Shown in pieces: positions 31,157 through 41,923 of a stretch of DNA of 64,000 nt. A program made the position numbers and the translations under genes. The stretch covers positions 30,831 through 94,830 of the forward strand of contig JBAKBP010008001.1 of NCBI GenBank assembly GCA_037953745.1, in the 5' to 3' direction. Within the stretch, counting starts at the first letter, position 1, and each line of letters begins with the position of its first letter. The notes beneath the pieces are model-generated. The model saw only the letters and a program-made list of their open reading frames with translations, was not told the origin of the DNA and did not search any database. This stretch comes from Lithodes maja. Its lineage: Eukaryota > Arthropoda > Malacostraca > Decapoda > Lithodidae.

Positions 31157-32770
31157 CATCGGAGGTGTTGTTGGGCAGGGCGCACTACGGAGTAGAGGAG
31201 AAGAAGACTAGGAAACACTAATTAAAGAAGCTGAAGGAGACGGGTATGGAGGAGAAACCGCATAAGATGTGGGAGGGAGAAAGTGGGGGACTCTCCGAGC
31301 ATATCGGCTAAGACAAGGGGGCGATTAAGGGAGGATATGAAGGGGAATGCCTGCCGTCGGGCATTGGAGAAACGCAGACAGTCGATCAGGAGATGCTGGA
31401 CAGACACTGGAATATGGCAGCAAGGACAGAGCGTGGGGACATCACAGGACAGCAAATGACCATGCGTGAGCCTGGTGTGGCCGAGCCGAAGACGGGCTAG
31501 AGCGGTCTCCCATCGACGATTGCGATGAGAGGAAGACTTCCAAGGTAGGACGGAAGGTGTGACAGAACGCAGTTTGACATCAGACACCCTCATGGAGGTC
31601 CATTCGTCCTGCCAGCGCTGACGTAGTAATTGAGTAACACGCGGGAAGTAATCAGATGCAGGAATACGTCGTGGCACGAGTCGGTGAGAGGTAATAGCAG
31701 AGCGGGCGAAAAAATCAACCCGCTCATTGCCAGGCACTCCAACATGACTCGGGACCCAACAGAAAGACAGGACTTCAATTTAGTAGCGATGCGGAACAAC
31801 CATTCTTGAATCTCCAGCACTAAGGGGTTAACAGCGGGAAGAGACTGAATACTCTGAAGAGCACTAAGGGAGTCACTAAAAATTACAAAGGTATGCAGGT
31901 GTGAACAAAAAATAGTACGTAGGGCAAATAAAATAGCAAATAACTCGGCCGTAAAGACACTAGCACATGATTGGATGTGACGTTGGAAGGTCCGGTCCGG
32001 GAACACAACCGCAAACCCTGTACCGGCGGAGGTCTTGGAACCATCAGTGTACACTGGAACGGCTGAAGAGTGGCATAGCAGATGTTCCGTAAACTGAGCA
32101 TAAAGCAACTGTGGGGTTGAAGAGGCCTTAGAGGGGGGGAGGGCAGCTGTACAAACGGTAGGGCGAGGGAGTAGCCATGGGGGGAACTCCGACTGTCGGA
32201 GGGGTAGCACCGATGGAATGGGAAAAGAGAAGGAGGCTAGTAAAGCAGAGACCCGACCGGGGAACGAAGTAGCAGACACTGATGGGGCTAAGCCGGAAGC
32301 CGTGGGAGGAAAACCAGCCGAACTGTGTTGCAGAAGGCGAAGATGACATCGAAGGGTCAGTTTATCCCACCTGGATGATAGCGGTGGGACACCTGATTCA
32401 GCATAAAGGCTAATAACCGGAGTAGAGCGAAAAGCCCCTAGCGACAAGCGCAGACCGTGATGGTGAAGGGAGTCTAGGCGCTTAAGGTTTGTACGCGCAG
32501 CGGAGGCATATACCTGGCAGCCATAATCGATCTTGGAGAGAATAAGCGTTGTATGGAGGCCCAGAAGAGTCGTCCGGTCCGCACCCCAAGACAAGTGGCT
32601 AAGGGTTTGTAAGAGTTGAAGCCGTCGGGTGGTGGAGGTCAGTAACGAAGTAATGTGCGGGTACCATGTCAACCGAGTATCGAAAATGAGACCTAAGAAT
32701 GGAGCTGAGGACCTGGAAGGCAGAGGGCGGTTATACAACGTAAGAACAGGATGCGGGGAGATTCAGAATT
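31157..32770 (-). pseudogene. RNase H-bearing LINE (I/Jockey/R1-type), 5'-truncated and frameshifted
   Basis: Minus-strand C-terminal half of a non-LTR retrotransposon ORF2. From about 32738: RT thumb region (FLGLIFDTRLTW, ILSKIDYGCQVY), a Pro/Ser-rich linker, then a cellular-type RNase H with YTDGSK (Asp), FTAELFAILFAL (Glu) and FSDSLSALQSI (Asp). The last RNase H stretch (GNERVDFFAR) is in another frame (31222-31737), so a frameshift lies near 31735-31790. It ends with a zinc knuckle, CX2C followed by a His and Cys (CPCC then VQHLLIDC). The RT catalytic domain and endonuclease are missing, so the copy was truncated at the 5' end. LINEs with RNase H belong to the I, R1, LOA and Jockey-related groups; the clade was not resolved. 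Confidence 0.82.
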
Positions 32771-32954
32771 GTGGGGTAAATATTATGATAAATAAAGGTA
32801 ATAGGCTATGTGACCTAGAAAATACCAAGAATCGAACAAATTACCTTAGATTTGTAGTTATTGTTTTCCTCCGAGCAGATAATCCATACGATCCTTCCAT
32901 CAGTACGGTAAATCCAAAAGTAGGGTGGCCGATACACAGTTACATCCAGTAATA

Positions 32955-33665
32955 CCGCTTCAATGTGTAGAGGAGCACTTGAAAACACGAACATACCTCT
33001 CCAATAGGCTATGTAGAGGGACACTTGAAAACACGCTCGTACACTTTATTACAAGAATAGGCTATAGGCTACCTCTGCAATATGTGGAGGAACACTTGAA
33101 ACACATTTCGGTAAGATTTTACGGTGTGACAGTTACAAGCCCCATCGATGTTTGTGTAGCCTATAGGGGTATGTTATATAATAGTCTTCAGTCCTATATA
33201 TGTCCTTCCCGTCGCAAATGTATTATAAGGGAGATATAGGGTAAAACACAGAGTCTTGTCTGCATAATGACAAGTCCTGTTTTACGGGATTTCTGCTTTA
33301 TAGATTTTGTTCCCTCTTACCTTACTCGGGGGACCTTACAGTTGCGCGATCCAGTGCTGCTTTGGTAATTGCGTACATTTTAGGTTAGTTTCTATCCACG
33401 TATTACTTTTAGGTTAGGTTAGGTTTCTTAGTTAGGTAAAACAACACTGTATACAGTGTATACAAACAAAGCAAGTGTATGCAAACAAACAAAAACACAC
33501 ATGCGAAAACTCGTGACTGTCACACCGTATCAATTTACCCACATTTCTTCATCTACCTCTTGAATATGTGGAGGGACACTTTAAACACTCTAGTACCGGT
33601 ACACTTTCTTCCACGATTAGCCTATAGGCCTTCAATAGGTGGAGAAACACTTGAAAACACACTAG
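32955..33665. repeat. Degenerate, loosely spaced repeat of an ATGTGGAGGGACACTTGAAAACAC-type word
   Basis: The word recurs at about 32958, 33010, 33077, 33563 and 33637, usually followed by tacacttt and a cctatagg-type palindrome. Spacing is irregular. The remaining 32780-34680 has no recognised gene. TTAGG doublets occur near 33385-33425. Confidence 0.5.
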
Positions 33666-34679
33666 GCTAGCCTATAAGTCTATTTTTTTCCAGCTGAGCC
33701 TAAATTGTCATGTTTCTATCTTTGTTACTCAGCTAGCCTATAAGGTAAATTTTGAAGCGAAATATGCTGTTAATTATGAAAACTTGGCATTAATATGACA
33801 CACACTCACAGCCATAGTAGGCCTAGTTTCATATATTTCCATTAAATATCGAGACATCAGCTAATAAGATTCAATTTACGATCAGCTGGAAAAAAATAGA
33901 TGCCGATTTTCGTATGAAGATTTTTGACACTGATCAAGCCAAAACATGAATTTAGAGAATTCACAAAATAATGTTCAGTTTTACACCATTTATAGCCTAG
34001 GCTATGTCAACTTCAATATTTCACATTGATAGCCTAGTAGCAAATAAACTAAATCTAGGCTATACTAGGCCTAGCCTAGTTATAATTATTTCTGAGTGTG
34101 GTTTTCGATTTGCTAAGTCATGAATTACTAACCAAATATAGGCAAACTAGGGCCTAGGCTATTAACATAATTATATTAGTGTGGTATATTACTCACAATC
34201 GCGTATCACTTGCCAAATTACTCGCGCTCACTTATTTCTACACTTGTTTCTGGGAGCACAATGTTTTCACTCTGAATTGTATGTAGAGTAAAGATGTATA
34301 AAATAAGGTCGTGAAGTTACCAACACACATTAATGTCATGGCAGTACCCATAGCGGCTGCGAAACCCCCACCTTCACTGCTTGATGCACACTGACCGTGA
34401 CTGACGTCTATCACGTCCAACTTCCAAGCCGCGTGGCGCCAACGGCAACTGCGCCAAGCGTCACTCACTCACGCCAGCTTGCTCGAGTCTGGGCTTCTTA
34501 CCAGATCTCTCAAGATTCCATACCCAGTCCAGTTTTTCATTACCAAATTAAGAAGTGGGTAGTCTATAATGTTAGAAGCTTGGTTCTAACTTCATTATTT
34601 GGCGTAATGAACAATGCATCCACTAATGACGCTATTACTACTACTACCGTACTATTACTATTTTATTTTTATTTTTTTT

Positions 34680-35385
34680 TGAGGGAGGCAAAAGGCAGAA
34701 TTGCCTATAGCGAGTGCCTCCCCCATAGTTGAAAGAGTGACAGGGCCAAAATCAAGGGACGATCGAGCCAAAATGCCTGGACACACGGAGTTTGAAGCAA
34801 TTTAAGTCATAGGAAGAGGGAAAGACTGATTCTGGGAGAGAGTTCCAGAGCTCAGCTGTTGAGTAGAAGAAAGTTGAGAGTAACGTTTCACTCTTAGGTT
34901 AGAGAGTTGCACAGAGTAGGGGTGGGATTGAGTTCAAGACGGGTACCACGTGCCCTACGTAAAGGAGGTGGTATGCACTGGGAAAGCTCTGAGGAACACT
35001 GATTATTGTAGTAGCGATAGAATAGCGAGAGAGATGCAACATTGCGGCGGAGAGAGAAAGATTGTAGAGAGTTGGTGAGTGGACGGGAGTTAATGATACG
35101 AAAGGCCTTCCTTTCAACTTTGTCTAGGAGAGCGGTGTGAGAGGAACCTCCCCACACATGTGAACAATACTCAATACAAGGACGCACTATGCCCCTGTAC
35201 AGAGCAAGAAGCTGTGCTGGGGAAAAGAACCCCCTAAGGCGGTTGAGCACACCCAGCTTCTGGGAGGCTGCCTTGGCAAGACTGGTAATAATGTCCTTCC
35301 AAATGAGAGCAGAATAAAAAGGGACACCAAGAATATTGAGAGAAGATGAAGGGTTGATTACTACTAGTCTACTACTACACAACAC
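34680..35385 (-). pseudogene. LINE C-terminal end and 3' UTR (CR1/Jockey group)
   Basis: The minus-strand frame 34894-35385 (163 codons) encodes the RT C-terminal domain: ITSLAKAASQKLGVLNRL, CIEYCSHVWGGSSHTALL, FSLRRNVASLSLFYRY. It is closely related to the LINE at 10076-13066 and to the interrupted copy at 16131-17005. The 3' UTR covers 34682-34890 and ends at a T-rich run (poly(A) on the minus strand, 34661-34681). Everything upstream of the thumb domain is missing. Confidence 0.8.
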
Positions 35386-35589
35386 ATAACCCGTAAGTTA
35401 GGTACAGGAGAGAGAGGAATGTGTGTGTGAGAGAGAGAGAGGGGGAGAGGGGGGGGGGAGAGTAAGAAAGCGGTGGTATGTTGATACTTAAGGGTTCGTT
35501 TATTTACGCATGATCTGTCAAAACATCTTTCACAAGAAATCCCTCTGATTAAACTTGGCAAATTATGTTAACCCTTGCACGCATTTATG

Positions 35590-35700
35590 ACGCAGAGGTT
35601 GCCAGAATAGCAATAAGAAATAGAGTTCTCTCACTCTTATAATTACTTATAATACTGCGTTTAATCCTGGTGCCCTTATTACCAAAAAGATATAGACAAG
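35590..35700 (+). pseudogene. CR1-like LINE ORF2 fragment, left of element C
   Basis: The bases just before the 5' LTR of element C read SWCPYYQKDIDK in the frame that continues after the element at 43777 (LERVQRRVTKMI). The motif matches WCPYYRMDIDSLERVQRR in the CR1-like LINE at 47613-49145. Two in-frame stops upstream show that this LINE copy was already decayed. Element C interrupts it at the CAAG duplication. Confidence 0.7.
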
Positions 35701-37549
35701 TGTGACGCATGTCGAGTATGAGCATGCTGTACAGAACGCCCAGTCAGGCCCCACCCTCGCTAGGATCGTCAGGGCAGGAACTTTGGCTGTAGTCTGTGTA
35801 GAGTTTCCTAACTCAGTTTATGTGAACCGTTGTACTATAAGTATTATCATTATGTATTTTGTTTTCTTCTAAGTCAACGAGTTCTATTTTATATCATTAG
35901 ATATAAGTATTGTGTGTGGGACTTGTATGTAATGATGAGAGGAGAGATATTACGTGGCGGGGGATCAGTGAGCGCGCCACGAGGTGTGTAGGCCTAACTC
36001 CCTCCTCCCTTCCTCCCTTCCTCCCTTTCAGCGCGTGGGAAGTTCTTTGTCGATCCCAGATTGAGAGAGTATATGACGTCATGATTGCCAGTGGGCGGTC
36101 CTTAGTGTTGGCGATATGCTCGCTACAGGGCCGAGTATAAAAAGAGAGGTCCTCGCCACAATTCTTCAGAACTCATCAGGCAAAGCGACCTCTCATATCC
36201 CTTGCAACTATCGATATTCTTCCGACTGATGTGAACTTTCTCTACTCTCTGAACAGCCTATTTTCTTCTTCTTCTGAACCCTTTTTAACCTCAATGACCC
36301 CTTTGGTGCAGATTTAGTCAGCCAAAGTATTATCGCTTGAGTTCTCACGAGATAAGTGCCTGTTAGATAGCCTATTTTTGGAAGGGTTAACTAGAATAGG
36401 ATTGATTGATGTTTGTTGCACTCGTATATGTATTTCCCTGTGTACTATTATTCATGTTCCTGTTTTCTGCTGGTTTAGGTAATGCTAGACTGGGATAGGG
36501 TTTCTGAGTTGTGATTTCCTATGAGTACTAGGTTGCGGTTGAACCAGTACAATTGCAACGGAGACGTGGAACGCCTAGGTGGTCTTTCTGACTGTGTACC
36601 GTGGGAGTTTAGCACTGTGTTGCGAGTGAGGGCTTTTGCCTGTGCCACCCAACACTGTGCTATCTCATTTGCTTGACTTTGAGAGGATCGCCAGGAGAGA
36701 ACCAGATACTAGTGATCTGGATCTCTCAAGAGAGCATCCCGTCAATTACCGTAATTTGGCCGCACAGTCTTAAGGACCTCGCTAGGCTACGAGCCGCTTG
36801 CTCAGCCATTGTCTCTTAACCTTAGATATCCCAGCTAGACTTTGCTCGACCAGCAGATACAGCATAGTATTGAAGCTTCTCCTTATGTATATTATTGTTT
36901 AAGCACTATTGATTTCATGTGTGGCACGCTTAGCTACTTCAGAGATTAGTGGCCCACGAGCACAATCTTAGTAGGCTATTGCCAGTGCATTGTCGGAGTA
37001 CTTCTTCTTAATGTTTGCCATATCCTATTGTTTATTCTTATAATTCTTCTTATGTCAATTTAAAGCCTTTAATTACCAGTGAGTTATTCATTAAATTGCT
37101 GTTCAAAATCCGATACTTACTTCTTATGAGTATTCGAGAAGCATCTAACTTATCAGAAGATTCCTTGCTTGATGCTCGAGGACTATTGTTTAACGTAACG
37201 TAATAGTGCCGATCCGAAGTAGAGGGTGGAGGACTTCTTAAGTTCTTAGTTCAAGGGTGGATTACTTCGGCTTCGGCCAACACTATTCTTTAGTGTTGTA
37301 GTACTTTCTTCTTTGTTTGATTGTTGACCAGACTAGATAACTCCCGTCTTGCTATTAGTCTGTTGTGTGAAACGCTAGTACCGAGTTCTTGTATACCCCG
37401 TTATAGCAGATAGAACTCTAGAGGGTAGTGGCGTTTTTTGTTCGGCTGGCAGTACTCTGGGGTTGGGATCGTGTGTTTCCGTTGTGGCAGCGAGCCATAC
37501 TCGAGTCCTGTGTAAGAGCCCTAGTGTACCCGAGTGCCCGGTCGTAACA
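35701..37549 (+). repeat. 5' LTR of element C (1849 bp)
   Basis: TGTGACGCATG to GGTCGTAACA. Close to the element B LTR but with many small differences (for example cctccttccctc expansion near 36003-36030), so B and C come from different source copies. Confidence 0.93.
36136..36142 (+). promoter_or_regulatory. TATA box in 5' LTR of element C
   Basis: TATAAAA in cgagtataaaaagagagg, at the same place as in element B. Likely transcription start near ttcttcagaactcatc about 30 bases downstream (inferred from spacing). Confidence 0.7.
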
Positions 37550-37551
37550 AA

Positions 37552-37563
37552 TGGCGACCTTGC
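37552..37563 (+). other. Primer-binding site of element C
   Basis: TGGCGACCTTGC two bases after the LTR end, identical to element B. The tRNA was not identified. Confidence 0.65.
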
Positions 37564-37763
37564 TTAGGATTTTGTGAACAGTATAATTTTTTGCAGAGTT
37601 GTACAACATTTGTTTGTTCGTACTTTAGCGTACATATTGAAGAATATTTTTTTTTTGTAAGGCAATTAGGAGAGCATTTAAGAGACTCCAGTTAATTTAG
37701 TAATTAGTGCTTACATAAGGGAGTTTAACACTTTTGTCTCGAGAATTTTTTGTGAACTTCAGT

Positions 37764-40700
37764 ATGTCGTGCCCTAGTATTGACGAGGAGCGAGAGATGC
37801 CAGTTGAAGAGGTGCCGTTAGTAATCAGTGAGGAGGATGCTAGAGTTTTTGTGAGTAAGCGGTACCACGTGACGGAGGAGAGGTTGACTGGGGTGAATAT
37901 TTATGGCTTGCACCTGATAGCCAAGGTTTTGGGTCTATCCAATGTAGGAGGGATGTCCAAGGGGGAGCTGATTTCCTGGGTGTTGCGTGGGCGACATGGG
38001 GTTTCGGAGGAGAGGGCGTTTGGGGGGGTTCCTCCCCAGATCCCCTCTCACTCGACTCTCACAGTGCCGTCCACTCAGTTGCCGGAGGTTAGCACTCTCC
38101 CACAGAGGGATGAGAATTGGAAGATTGGAGTGCCCTCGGGCGGTGCGTATGGTGGTTCCCCAGTTTTTGCCCCCCCTCCTTCAGTAGTGGCAGCTCCCTC
38201 TTCCTGCCTGTCTCCAGATATGATATTTAGACTTGAGCTTGCTAAAATTGAGGCTGAGTCTAGGAAGCAGGAGAATGAGACTAGGAGGCATGAGATTGAG
38301 GTTAGGAGGCACGAGGCTGAGCTTAGGTACGACTCAGAGAAATATTGTGCTCAAATAGATTTAGATAAGACTCGTGCAGAGTCGACAGGGATTCGGATGG
38401 GCCGTGAGGGCCAAGTAAGAGAACAGTCCTTGTCCCACTTAGTCAAGTTGGTGCCGGCATTTAGTGAAACTGAAGTCACAGAATTTTTTAATCGTTTTGA
38501 GAAGAAGTGTAGGGAGCATAATTGGCCTGAAGAGAAGTGGGCAGCTCTGGTCTCCTCAAGACTTACGGGTAAGGGTCTGAAGGCTTATGATGCACTGCCT
38601 TTAGAGTCTTGCATTGACTACCCAGTATTGAAGAGAGCTGTCCTACGGGCATACGAGTTGCAACCAGAAACATATCGATTGAAGTTTCGGGGTGTTACGA
38701 AGACTAGGGAGGCGACCTTTCTTGAACATGCCCGGGACTTAAAAGATGCACTTGCTAACTGGACACGTTCTGAGAAAGCTGAGACGGCCGAACAGTTGAC
38801 TGAGCTGTATCTGCTCGAGCAGTTTTATAAGTGTACTGGTGCAGATATGACTTTAACTATTAAAGAAAAGAACCCTAAAACTCTACAGGAGGCAGCTGAG
38901 ATGGCTGACCTCCGGCTATCATTAATTCGTGGGTGCGGGTCTGCCCAGCGTAGTGAGGCAGGTAACAAGGGGCGTGACACCCCACCCCCCCGAGTTAGTG
39001 ATATACATTATGCAAACAAGTACAAGAGCTATGATACCAAGACTGACCACAAGACTAACACCGTCCCATTTAAGAAGGGGCCGGGCCCTTCCCAGTACCA
39101 AGGGAAGCCCAGAGGGGAGTTGGAGTGTTATCTTTGTCATGAAAAGGGGCACTTTGCAAGAGTCTGTCCTAGCAAACCACCTACAGCAGCTGTGTCTTTG
39201 GCCTGCAACATTGGTGTGTCTCCGAAGTCTTCTGAGTTTGCCCGGGGCAGTTCGTCAGAGGCTGAGGCACAGCCAATGCAGAAACACCTGAGAGGCTCGA
39301 ACCCTGCTCAGGATGTTTTTTGCGACCATAGAGGACGGGGTTGCGTGATGTGGGCGGGGCGCAAGCATGGAGTAGAGGTCTTGCGGGATACAGGTGCTTC
39401 CCAGACTTTGATGAATAACTTGACTGGCTACCCTATAAATGCGGCTCGGGTGGTAGTGGTGCAGGGTATTAATGCAACTCGGTCATACCCGCTGGTGCGG
39501 TTGGAGTTGGAGGTGGATGGTGTGACACGTGAATTGGATGTCGGGATTGTGGAGAAACTGCCAGTGGAGGGCGTCGACCTTCTTCTCGGCAACGACTTTG
39601 CAATGCCCGCTTCTGAGGTTCTACCCTTAGTCGTTGCCGAGAGGACGGCCGACGTGAGTAGGGAAGAGCAAGAGTGTGTCGAGCGGTGCCAGGCACAACC
39701 CATGGCGTGTGCTGTCACCCGAGCTCGGGCAGCTAAAGTGTCACAGCCTAGTCCTCCGTCTTCAGACCAGCAGAGGAACGATCAACAGGAGGAGGCTAAA
39801 GCTGGAGTTGGTTTTAAGAGTTTTGACTCGGCGGCTCTCCTGGGTGATTTAGTATTGGCACCTATGTTGGAGTCTGGAGAGGCCCCAGGACCTGTCACAG
39901 CTGGTGAGGAGGTAGGGCCGGAAGAGACTCAGAGGCAGCAACGTTACACACAGAGAGAAAAAAGGGTTGCTCAGTTGGAGGATCCGGAAGTTCAGAAGTG
40001 TGGTAATGGTGCTGTCGAGATTAAACACGAGGACGGGGAAGCATGTCATGTGAACCTGGTGGAGGAGTTTGTGAGGCAACCACCTGAGCAGCCTACTGTC
40101 CCTGCGTTGGTCTGCCGCGGCCAAGGTGGAGAAGGAGAGGGGGGCAGTAGGGCACAGGTGGAGGAGAGTAGGGATTGTCATGTCTCGGCGAAGCAGTGGG
40201 CGGGGGACACGAGTCTGGTGGCTGTGGAAGTGCTAGAGCACCTGCCTGAGCAGCAGTGTGCAGCACTCCAGCACCAGCTCGGTTCATACCCCACTGGTCG
40301 TGCCGAGCCCCTGAGTCTCACAACTCGGGCGGTGCGAGATGTTCCGCAGGCAGGTCATGTGACTGTTAAAAGACCGTTAGCCTCGTTGTTTCGGTGGTTT
40401 AAGGTGGGCGACGAGGCCTTGGCATGGTTGCCAGGTCAGGGTCGACCCATGGCTGCCAAGGGTGGTGGTCAAAAGGAGGACATTGAGCAGATTGGTAAGG
40501 TCGGCTGTGGTATCGCAGTGCCCGGTCGTCGCATAGCCTCCCAATGCTGCTCTAGTCTAATGCAACAGCCCTACCATAGACCGACTGTATCTGGCCATGT
40601 CGCTGAAAGCGGTGATGCTGCGCAGGCAGATGTCGTCACAAGGAATGCGGGGGTGCGCATGTACGGTATCGGCGGGGAAGCCTTAGCAATAATGAACTGT

Positions 40701-41441
40701 GGGAGTGACTGCACGGGTGGTACTGATTGTCCCTCTCATGACCTGGCTGTTCTAGGGACGAAGGTGGAGAAGGAGGGAGACTACAGGTTAGAAGCTGCGG
40801 TCTCGGCTGGGTTGTGGGAGGGCACTAGGCATGTTGTTCGTGGAGACAGTGCAAGGCAGTTATTTACTAGGCTATGGCAGTACTTTCGCATGTTTGTTGC
40901 TTCTCCAGGCCTGAGGTACGGGGTAGAATCCGACATGCAGGCTGGAGATAGTGCAAGGCTCAGTTTAATTCCCTGCCGTATAAATCCTGCTCGACAGCCT
41001 ATGGTGCAAGCAGAGCTGGATTACGTGTGGACGAAGGATCTGAGGGATAAGGAATGTCGTGAGTGGTCGTTGCTTGTAACTTTGTCCGAGCGTGCTAAAG
41101 AGGTATGTGGTTTTGTTGTGGACGGGAGTACCTACCACTGCAATGTTATGCCTGACGGACTTAAGAATGCACTAGCAACGTTTCAGAACCTGATGAATGA
41201 AAGTGAAAAGGACGATGATGCGCTGGGGCATTTCGAGGTCTATGTTCCAGCCTATGGTCCGGTCGTTGTAGTTTACCCAGATCATCACCCTCTCAAGATC
41301 TTGGACCCGTTTCACAATCGGAGTATGAGGCTGACCAGGTGGTCACTAAGGTTATTGGTATATAACCTGGACATAAGCCATATTGCCGGTTGTGACAACG
41401 AGGTTGCATGTGGTCGTTCAGGGGTATATGATCCTGGGTAA
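37764..41441 (+). CDS. Element C gag-protease-pol remnant polyprotein (1225 aa)
   Basis: Single open frame from ATG 37764 (MSCPSIDEE; a TTG 30 bases upstream is in frame but unlikely as a start). Approximate residues: SAP-like 45-80; charged coiled coil 156-190, shorter than in element B; capsid domain 220-380 ending in a SCAN-like segment (LTELYLLEQFYKC); CCHC knuckle 455-468; aspartic protease with DTG at 542-544 and LLLGNDF near 606. After the linker, the integrase core is missing, with EDGEA joined to CHVNLVEEF. Integrase and RT N-terminal fragments follow in scrambled order. The RT fragment VTLSERAKEVCGF to ATFQNLMNE lacks YLDD, and a short RNase H tail (YPDHHPLKIL to VYDPG) lacks its first active-site motifs. 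It can plausibly make Gag and protease, but not integrase or RT. The unbroken frame through a dead pol region is the unusual point. Confidence 0.88.
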   Translation: MSCPSIDEEREMPVEEVPLVISEEDARVFVSKRYHVTEERLTGVNIYGLHLIAKVLGLSNVGGMSKGELISWVLRGRHGVSEERAFGGVPPQIPSHSTLTVPSTQLPEVSTLPQRDENWKIGVPSGGAYGGSPVFAPPPSVVAAPSSCLSPDMIFRLELAKIEAESRKQENETRRHEIEVRRHEAELRYDSEKYCAQIDLDKTRAESTGIRMGREGQVREQSLSHLVKLVPAFSETEVTEFFNRFEKKCREHNWPEEKWAALVSSRLTGKGLKAYDALPLESCIDYPVLKRAVLRAYELQPETYRLKFRGVTKTREATFLEHARDLKDALANWTRSEKAETAEQLTELYLLEQFYKCTGADMTLTIKEKNPKTLQEAAEMADLRLSLIRGCGSAQRSEAGNKGRDTPPPRVSDIHYANKYKSYDTKTDHKTNTVPFKKGPGPSQYQGKPRGELECYLCHEKGHFARVCPSKPPTAAVSLACNIGVSPKSSEFARGSSSEAEAQPMQKHLRGSNPAQDVFCDHRGRGCVMWAGRKHGVEVLRDTGASQTLMNNLTGYPINAARVVVVQGINATRSYPLVRLELEVDGVTRELDVGIVEKLPVEGVDLLLGNDFAMPASEVLPLVVAERTADVSREEQECVERCQAQPMACAVTRARAAKVSQPSPPSSDQQRNDQQEEAKAGVGFKSFDSAALLGDLVLAPMLESGEAPGPVTAGEEVGPEETQRQQRYTQREKRVAQLEDPEVQKCGNGAVEIKHEDGEACHVNLVEEFVRQPPEQPTVPALVCRGQGGEGEGGSRAQVEESRDCHVSAKQWAGDTSLVAVEVLEHLPEQQCAALQHQLGSYPTGRAEPLSLTTRAVRDVPQAGHVTVKRPLASLFRWFKVGDEALAWLPGQGRPMAAKGGGQKEDIEQIGKVGCGIAVPGRRIASQCCSSLMQQPYHRPTVSGHVAESGDAAQADVVTRNAGVRMYGIGGEALAIMNCGSDCTGGTDCPSHDLAVLGTKVEKEGDYRLEAAVSAGLWEGTRHVVRGDSARQLFTRLWQYFRMFVASPGLRYGVESDMQAGDSARLSLIPCRINPARQPMVQAELDYVWTKDLRDKECREWSLLVTLSERAKEVCGFVVDGSTYHCNVMPDGLKNALATFQNLMNESEKDDDALGHFEVYVPAYGPVVVVYPDHHPLKILDPFHNRSMRLTRWSLRLLVYNLDISHIAGCDNEVACGRSGVYDPG

Positions 41442-41915
41442 ATTGACACACGGGTAGCCTCCTGCTTTGGTTTGAGTAGTATTTTGCGCTTGGTGCTTGT
41501 TGGCTCGCGGTTGTAGCCCAGCGTATTGGGTCGTAAAGCAGGAGTTGAGCGTTTGGTATAGAAGAAAATAGGCTGCCCTTATAGTGCAGCCGGGAAAAAA
41601 CATATTAAAATATAAAAATCATATAAAAACTCTTTCTTTTTGATGAAGATAATTGTATAAGTTTGTCATAGCCTATAAGGTTTGAGTAGTCCACGAACTA
41701 TCAAACGGCTGAGCTGCTGTAAGCTCGCTCTGGGAGCATGATATTGTGTCTTTTACTATTGTTGGGAGGAGTTATGAAATGTGAATTTTTTTTTATAAGA
41801 TGTGTTTTAGTGATAAACTCAGCGTTGTTTTAGTGCCATGCGGTCGCTGGGTGTGAGGGGTTTGATGGGGTTCTGTATATCAGATTTTAGCTCAGGGTTG
41901 AGCAAGTAAAATCTT

Positions 41916-41923
41916 GGGGGAGG
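41916..41923 (+). other. Polypurine tract of element C
   Basis: GGGGGAGG directly before the 3' LTR, as in element B. The preceding 41442-41915 is untranslated and nearly identical to the corresponding part of element B. Confidence 0.75.

Noticed and set aside
31883..32952. Additional open frames on both strands of the RNase H LINE
   Set aside because: They overlap the LINE ORF2 remnant in other frames and lack domain motifs.
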